From: Jackrogersella multiformis
Lineage: Eukaryota; Ascomycota; Sordariomycetes; Xylariales; Hypoxylaceae
Direction: 5' to 3'
Length of the DNA: 64,000 bases
NCBI GenBank assembly: GCA_902806575.1
Contig: CADCXD010000004.1
Span: 1,550,001 to 1,614,000 of the forward strand
This document shows, one piece after another, positions 58,772 through 64,000 of the stretch. Each line of letters opens with the position of its first letter. The first letter of the stretch is position 1. The notes beneath the pieces are model-generated. The model was not told where the DNA came from. It was given only the letters and a program-made list of their open reading frames with translations, and made no database searches. The translations under genes and the position numbers were made by a program.

Positions 58772-61326
58772 TTTATATTTATTTATAACGTAATATTTAT
58801 TTATTTACCACTTAAGCAGCTTACGTATCTGGTATAAGCATATTATAAATATTTGACATGGAGGTATGTTTGTTAATCTTGCTTAAAATAGGCATTCTCC
58901 CGAGCGCTCGCTATTTTATTCTTATTCGTGCGGATTCGGATCCATCGATTCGGGTTATTATGGCATAGGTAATAGAAGACTGAAATATAGGAATATTTAA
59001 AATCATTAACACTTTCTCATTCGGGATCAGCAGCTCGAAGATTCCATCGCTTTAACACCACCTGGAAGTGTAGGCACACCTTAGAAGGCGATTCCCGCGA
59101 CAGAGAGTTCAACAGTTATTATTCTTCAGCGCGGATTCCTGCCGGACATTCTCATCCGGCAGCTGGTAACCGTAACCGTGCAACAAATTATAAAATTTCA
59201 TCTATGCAGGTAAGATGACGTACACAATGCAATGACGCACTTGCTTCGTACTACCTACCTACCTAGTAGCTTACCGGTACCTAGGCACCTGAGGTGCTTG
59301 TTAACAAACTCCAGGGCTGCATTCCACATCTAACTGCCTAGGGGAGTTATTAGGTTCCTCTGAACAGGTAAGCACCATCCTACGTCCACTGAGAGATACC
59401 TAGGTACCTAAGTAAGTTGGTGTACATGGATATTTCTTTTCCTCATGTAGCGATTTCCGTAACCTAGGTACCTACCTACATACCTAGAAAACCCATTCGA
59501 AGTCTCAACTACGAAAGCCGATATCTTTATTTTTGTCTCCCTTTCTTTACCTACCTGCCTGCCTAGCTTAATAAAAGATATCAGTTGGACTAGCTGCTTA
59601 TTAGTTGCATTTGCTCATTGTAGATCTATTGGTCAGGTTCGAGAATAGCTGGGACCGGGAAGATCGTCTAAGTATTCGTCCGGTCAAGAAGCGCGAATAC
59701 CTACTCCAATCCCACCCCCTATTTACGTACATAGGTATGTGCGTAGGTATGTGATCTTTATACACTCGTGCTTGACCGCTCTTATTATCGACAAGGACGC
59801 ATTATTGAGTCTTTTTTGATGACACAATCTTGCGTCGGTACGCAGTATGTGATGTGTTGCTAGTATTCTAATACCTACCTAGGTATCTACTTAGGTAGGC
59901 TAGTAGGTAGGTATTCTAAAGTTTGGTGTTTATTCCCTTGATGAAAATTCCTCAAATACCTAGGTCCTAGCCTAGGTATTAAGACGGGACTTCGGAACCC
60001 TGTTCAAGGTACTCAACTCGCCAGCGCGTACGCTATAAATAAAGTCTCAACACCACCACCTTTTCGGACTTTTTGGTCAATTCTAGTAAATCAACTTAGC
60101 AGCTAGCGAGTTCGCGATAAGGCAAGTTTATATGAAGGGTCCGGAGGGCTAGTTTAGTGTCTACCTAGGTAGTTGAGAAGTATGAGTGGGTGTGGTTGAC
60201 AGTTAAGTGGTTGTTAAAGTGGTTAAATTGGAATCGTTCTCTTTTTCTAGGGTTCGGGGCTGTGGGCTGTAAATGAAGAGTTGAAGATCAAGGCATTGCA
60301 GAAGTTGGAAAGAACATCTGGACTGGCAGAACTGGCAGCCTTCGCTCGGCTGGGCGGGGAAACAGATTACCATTGCGCCGTAACCTGTAAAAAGGGCAGA
60401 TATGCCTTGATTGGGTCGAGAGGGTCGAGGGGGTCCAAAGAAGGTCTAAGAGATGCAATTATAACGTGGACAGAAAACCCACCTGCCATTGTCCCCTAGA
60501 CTCCCCCCAGCTGCCCCCCCTACCGACCAATGTTGCTCGTGCCTGCCCTTTTAATTTTTTTTTAGCGTACCCGCTGTATTGATGTACCGATGCAACTTTC
60601 ATGCTCTTCCTTTCCCTTTCCCCCTTCCCTCCTGACGTTTTTTCTTGTTCTGTTTAGCCAGTGGTAATGGTGATCATGATTATTGCTTGCTGCCGATAAT
60701 TTCTTGTCAACCTGTGGCAACCTGGCAAAAACCTCCCATACCTAGGAAGACTTCGCAAATGAAATATTGAGATACGAAAAACAATTGGGAGAACTGGCCT
60801 TAAAATAATCATCATCATCATCGACACTGCTTACGTACATATACGTACCTACCTACCTAAAATATTCCGAACTTAATAGGCCCTTAGCAGCTTACGAGCT
60901 ACGGATGTACCCGAGTCGTAACTAACGTTGGAAATCCGTATAAATAGATAATAGGGGCACTGTCTGACGTAGGTAGCGACCCAACCGACCGCTGACTAGC
61001 GATGAGCCTTGCACTTTCAACCTGGGCAATCGACACAAGGCGATGCCACTTACCGGTTTTGAACTGTCCCTAGCCGAAAAAGAATCACATCCTTATTCCT
61101 CACTACACTAACTCACTAATCACCCAACCAACATACGGCAATCTAAACACATATCCTCCGTCGTCGTCGTCTTCGTCTTCGTCGGTATACTACTTTGATA
61201 TTAAATCCAGCGACGATAATCCTCGAGAATCCTTAGGAGTTAACGAACGAATGCGAATGCCGAGATCACGAGAACGTAGTGAGATTCGTCCCCGACTTTG
61301 CCGCATGGGGGCGCCGTGAATGAGGA

Positions 61327-64000
61327 ATGCCATCTCATCACACCTATTCGGGCCCGGACGATCCACGTAACTCTGACAATAATAAAAATAATACTGATAG
61401 CCTACCGCTCTCTCCGTCACCTGGCTATGACACAACTGCATTTCAACCATTGAAGATCGAGAAACAGAGTAGTCCTCTAGGGGCTAGTTTCTCTGAAGAT
61501 TTATTCGATTCCATGCGAAACTTGACAGGCGACGCGGTAGGGCCGACGAATCCCGATGCACCTTGGCTGACCCTCGCATCTTCAAGTGTGAATCACATTA
61601 ATTTGAAGGGTGTTGGATTAGACGCGGTCGGTGTTGGGAAAACCTCCTCCGTTGTTAGAGATGTGCAATTGGAAAAGGATGAAGCACGGCGAGGAACGAC
61701 AGGAGCTGGTTCGGGTGCAAGGAGAAAAAGTAAAGAGGCTAGCATTGCAGGAACTCCGCCGGGAATTATAGACCACAAACCATCTATCGCTGAGTATCGG
61801 GCACAGCTTACTAGGGAAATGGAACGTCGAGAGCAAGCCGTTCGCAGCCCTCCGTCACCCTCGCGAAATGCGCCGGAGAAGACGCGCGTGTCTCCCATCA
61901 ATGAGGAATCTAGTGTTACATCATCCCCGACAACCGATTCTGATATCCCGACCGCATCGACCGAATCTAATAAGACAGTTCGCGGCGGTATGACACCGGG
62001 TTTCTCGGCTCGAACACCCTCATACCCTTTCCCACGCGTATCCACCCCTCATTTCTCCTCAGCATACTCGCACAATGTTCTTAACCAGCAGCCTCAGACT
62101 GGAGTCGTCAACACCGGGGGCGCGCCTTTCGGCAGTTTTGTACTGCATGACCAGCTAAGATCTGACCCGTCGTCCCCAGCGTCGGCCATGACGTTCCTAC
62201 CCCCCGGAGTGACTACCAAACAAACGAATCTCGACTTCCCTTCGCCTAATCTTTATGACTTAACGTTGATGCTCTCAGCTGAGCCTGGCTTGGAAGCGTG
62301 GTGGAATAGCGTCGTCCAGATCATGACAGATTTTTACAAGGCCGAGAGGGTAATTCTTTCTGTGCCAGCTGACCCGACAGACGTCGAAAACGTGCCTTGG
62401 GGACAGAAAGCCACGTATAACGCTCTAGAGGAAGATGACTTGAGCATGGGATACTTTGCAAGAGGAACTGCCGCGAATAGTGTGGGTGATCAACCCGACC
62501 CTATGCCAATTTACGAAGGACTTCGAAGGGGTGACAATCACATGCGACCAGTGATTCAGAGCCGTCATTCTTTTACCTCGTACGAAGATCAAAAGGGCGC
62601 CCAGGAAGTAGATGTGGAGCAAGCGGCCGGCTCGAGTCGCCAGCGGCCTGTCCTTGTTCAAAGGAGTAAGAGCTATTACCCAGGGGCTGGCAGACAAGGG
62701 CCGGCCTCACCACATCCGGTATTGAATAGGCAAGCACTCGAAGAGCACGATGCCATCGAGGAGCAACAACAACCTGTTCCGACATGGGAGGCAAAGCTCG
62801 AGGCGAAAAGGGAAGTCAAAGGCCGTCTCCTTCCGGTGCTGCAGGGTCTCGATTTTGAAGCAGACCCGCTCATTGACCATAACGGTATTACTCGCGTTGT
62901 CGAGCGAGGCAAAGTGATTGCTTTAACTCGCACATATCCTTATCTGGACCCAGCTTCCGAAGAGAAACAACAGCAACCTAAGATCACGAAGTCTGTCCCG
63001 TCGGAAGACCCTAGGAAATTGTCAAGGAAACCTATGAGGTCCGACTCCCAGACAAAGCTATCGTCGCTACTAGCAAATGCACCTCGAGCCTTGAGTCGGA
63101 ATAGAAAATCACTATCAGTCGACAAGAAAATCCCTAGTTTATTCTCGACCATCGACGACTCTCCACCTCGACCACCCACCCCGAAATATGAAGAGTACGA
63201 ACAAGCACCCCCCTCGCCATGGTCTCAATCCCCGGTGCCTTCACCTGCTGTTCGAGCCGACCCCTCAGAAAACCCCTTTTTCACAGACGCTGTGGTTGAT
63301 GAGGAGTCGTTCAATCCGGGCCCGAGCCCTCAAGACTACTCATCGACGCAACCTCCAGAGACTATTGGGGTTGATAACTCTTGGACTGTCCTCCATGTAC
63401 CACTCAACCATATCCTCCTCTCGAAGCCTCCCCAGAAATTCAAGTTAGATCCCTCTGCGTTAGAACAGAAGGCGTCTCAACGGAGCCATATGGAGCCGAG
63501 TGTAAGTGCTGCAAGGTTACATGAACGACCATCTACCGAAGAATTAGCCAAGAATAACAAAAATTTGCCTATTGCGATCATGTCGATCCTAACCCCTATC
63601 ATACCATATCCCTCCAATTTGCGCCACTCCCTTGAACACCTCGCACCTCATTTGGCTGCGACTTTTTCCCTTTGTCGACATTATACAAATATAGAGACAG
63701 AAGTTATGGGTCTTAATCGGAAAAGACCGTCAACGAGTGGTTTCGGGGCTATTGGTCCTAATGGGCGACCAATAACAGACCCTACTATGTTTGCTCATCT
63801 TAGTTCCACACAACCCGAGGATGTCTCCCAGCGTTCGGTAACTGGAAGTCTTACCAGCCCTAGCGAATATTCAGGCCCATCCCGGAGTATCAATGTCTCT
63901 CCTAGTGGAACGCCGCTCTGGGATTCTAATTCTTTTGGGCTCGTCGTCGAGAGGCGAACCACCGGTTCCAGCCCTAGCCAGTTAGGTGGCGACAGTTACT
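61327..64000 (+). CDS. GAF-containing signalling protein, probable hybrid histidine kinase (5' part only)
   Basis: An uninterrupted plus-strand frame from ATG 61327 to the window end encodes 891 residues and continues beyond. The ATG follows an in-frame stop at 61321. Residues 1-295 are Ser/Pro/Thr-rich and disordered. Residues about 300-375 resemble the first half of a fungal GAF-type sensor domain (A-W-W-N-S-V-V-Q-I-M-T-D-F-Y-K-A-E-R, then V-P-W-G-Q-K-A-T-Y-N). A charged, disordered stretch of about 300 residues follows. Residues 682-790 look like the second half of the domain (S-W-T-V-L-H-V-P-L, then A-I-M-S-I-L-T-P-I-I-P-Y-P and C-R-H-Y-T-N). I recall this arrangement at the N-terminus of fungal hybrid histidine kinases, but the kinase and receiver domains lie outside the window, so the class is inference. 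Confidence 0.75.
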   Translation, partial: MPSHHTYSGPDDPRNSDNNKNNTDSLPLSPSPGYDTTAFQPLKIEKQSSPLGASFSEDLFDSMRNLTGDAVGPTNPDAPWLTLASSSVNHINLKGVGLDAVGVGKTSSVVRDVQLEKDEARRGTTGAGSGARRKSKEASIAGTPPGIIDHKPSIAEYRAQLTREMERREQAVRSPPSPSRNAPEKTRVSPINEESSVTSSPTTDSDIPTASTESNKTVRGGMTPGFSARTPSYPFPRVSTPHFSSAYSHNVLNQQPQTGVVNTGGAPFGSFVLHDQLRSDPSSPASAMTFLPPGVTTKQTNLDFPSPNLYDLTLMLSAEPGLEAWWNSVVQIMTDFYKAERVILSVPADPTDVENVPWGQKATYNALEEDDLSMGYFARGTAANSVGDQPDPMPIYEGLRRGDNHMRPVIQSRHSFTSYEDQKGAQEVDVEQAAGSSRQRPVLVQRSKSYYPGAGRQGPASPHPVLNRQALEEHDAIEEQQQPVPTWEAKLEAKREVKGRLLPVLQGLDFEADPLIDHNGITRVVERGKVIALTRTYPYLDPASEEKQQQPKITKSVPSEDPRKLSRKPMRSDSQTKLSSLLANAPRALSRNRKSLSVDKKIPSLFSTIDDSPPRPPTPKYEEYEQAPPSPWSQSPVPSPAVRADPSENPFFTDAVVDEESFNPGPSPQDYSSTQPPETIGVDNSWTVLHVPLNHILLSKPPQKFKLDPSALEQKASQRSHMEPSVSAARLHERPSTEELAKNNKNLPIAIMSILTPIIPYPSNLRHSLEHLAPHLAATFSLCRHYTNIETEVMGLNRKRPSTSGFGAIGPNGRPITDPTMFAHLSSTQPEDVSQRSVTGSLTSPSEYSGPSRSINVSPSGTPLWDSNSFGLVVERRTTGSSPSQLGGDSY

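Larger units (their letters stand above)
56344..61326. other. Gene-poor region right of the AT-rich island
   Basis: About 5 kb without a recognisable gene. It contains dense TACCTAGGTA-family palindromes (57752-57827, 58260-58295, 59245-59290, 59395-59480, 59875-59915), a 9-bp tandem repeat, and a small AT-rich patch with a dyad at 58660-58860. The last kilobase before 61327 should be the promoter and leader of the downstream gene, including TCG/TCTTCG runs near 61158-61180. Confidence 0.55.

Noticed and set aside
61593..62045. 150-codon minus-strand frame
   Set aside because: Lies opposite the long GAF-protein frame, which is uninterrupted from 61327 to the window end and has recognisable domain features.
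1..64000. tRNA or rRNA genes
   Set aside because: No cloverleaf with A- and B-box sequences or rRNA block was seen by eye. A tRNA could be missed without a covariance search.

Overview
The window looks like a filamentous ascomycete chromosome, most likely a sordariomycete; the class is inferred and not proved. Genes carry short introns (about 45-200 nt, one near 460) with GT...AG ends and CTAAC/CTGAC-like branch points. Intergenic DNA is long and full of short TACCTAGGTA-type palindromes. A 15.4-kb block has the extreme C-to-T / G-to-A decay expected of repeat-induced point mutation (RIP).

Layout. 1-4929: gene-free leader with microsatellites. 4930-6493 (+): proline-rich, probably nuclear protein of unknown function. 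6494-12104: gene-poor, repeat-rich. 12105-18793: a group of three flavin monooxygenases, namely two luciferase-like FMN-dependent enzymes on the minus strand and, divergent from the second, a Baeyer-Villiger-type FAD monooxygenase on the plus strand. 19670-20715 (-): small conserved fungal protein. 22022-24945 (-): TBC-domain Rab GTPase-activating protein. 28151-30774 (-): ankyrin plus dilute (DIL) domain protein. 31731-32925 (-): allantoicase. 34008-34949 (+): cytochrome b561-like membrane protein. 35637-38784 (-): membrane-anchored M13 metallopeptidase. 40441-56343: AT-rich RIP island. 56344-61326: gene-poor. 61327-64000 (+): 5' part of a large GAF-containing, probable signalling protein that runs off the window.

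The AT-rich island resolves into two nested LTR retrotransposons. An outer Ty3/Gypsy element (LTRs 40926-41235 and 56026-56338) is split by an inner element (LTRs 43896-44043 and 53212-53359) flanked by a TTAAA target-site duplication. Fossil reverse transcriptase, RNase H and integrase motifs can still be read in the outer element in one frame across 1.8 kb. The distal half of the outer 3' LTR escaped mutation and preserves the unmutated sequence.

The monooxygenase trio is the best candidate for a functional system: two FMN enzymes of the nitrilotriacetate/dibenzothiophene-sulfone monooxygenase family beside a Baeyer-Villiger-type enzyme, with a CGG-N6-CCG dyad in the shared promoter. No flavin reductase, transporter or transcription factor for it lies in the window. 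The remaining genes are ordinary housekeeping or signalling genes. Intron-exon models were built by hand; every joined model keeps frame, but none has been checked against transcripts.
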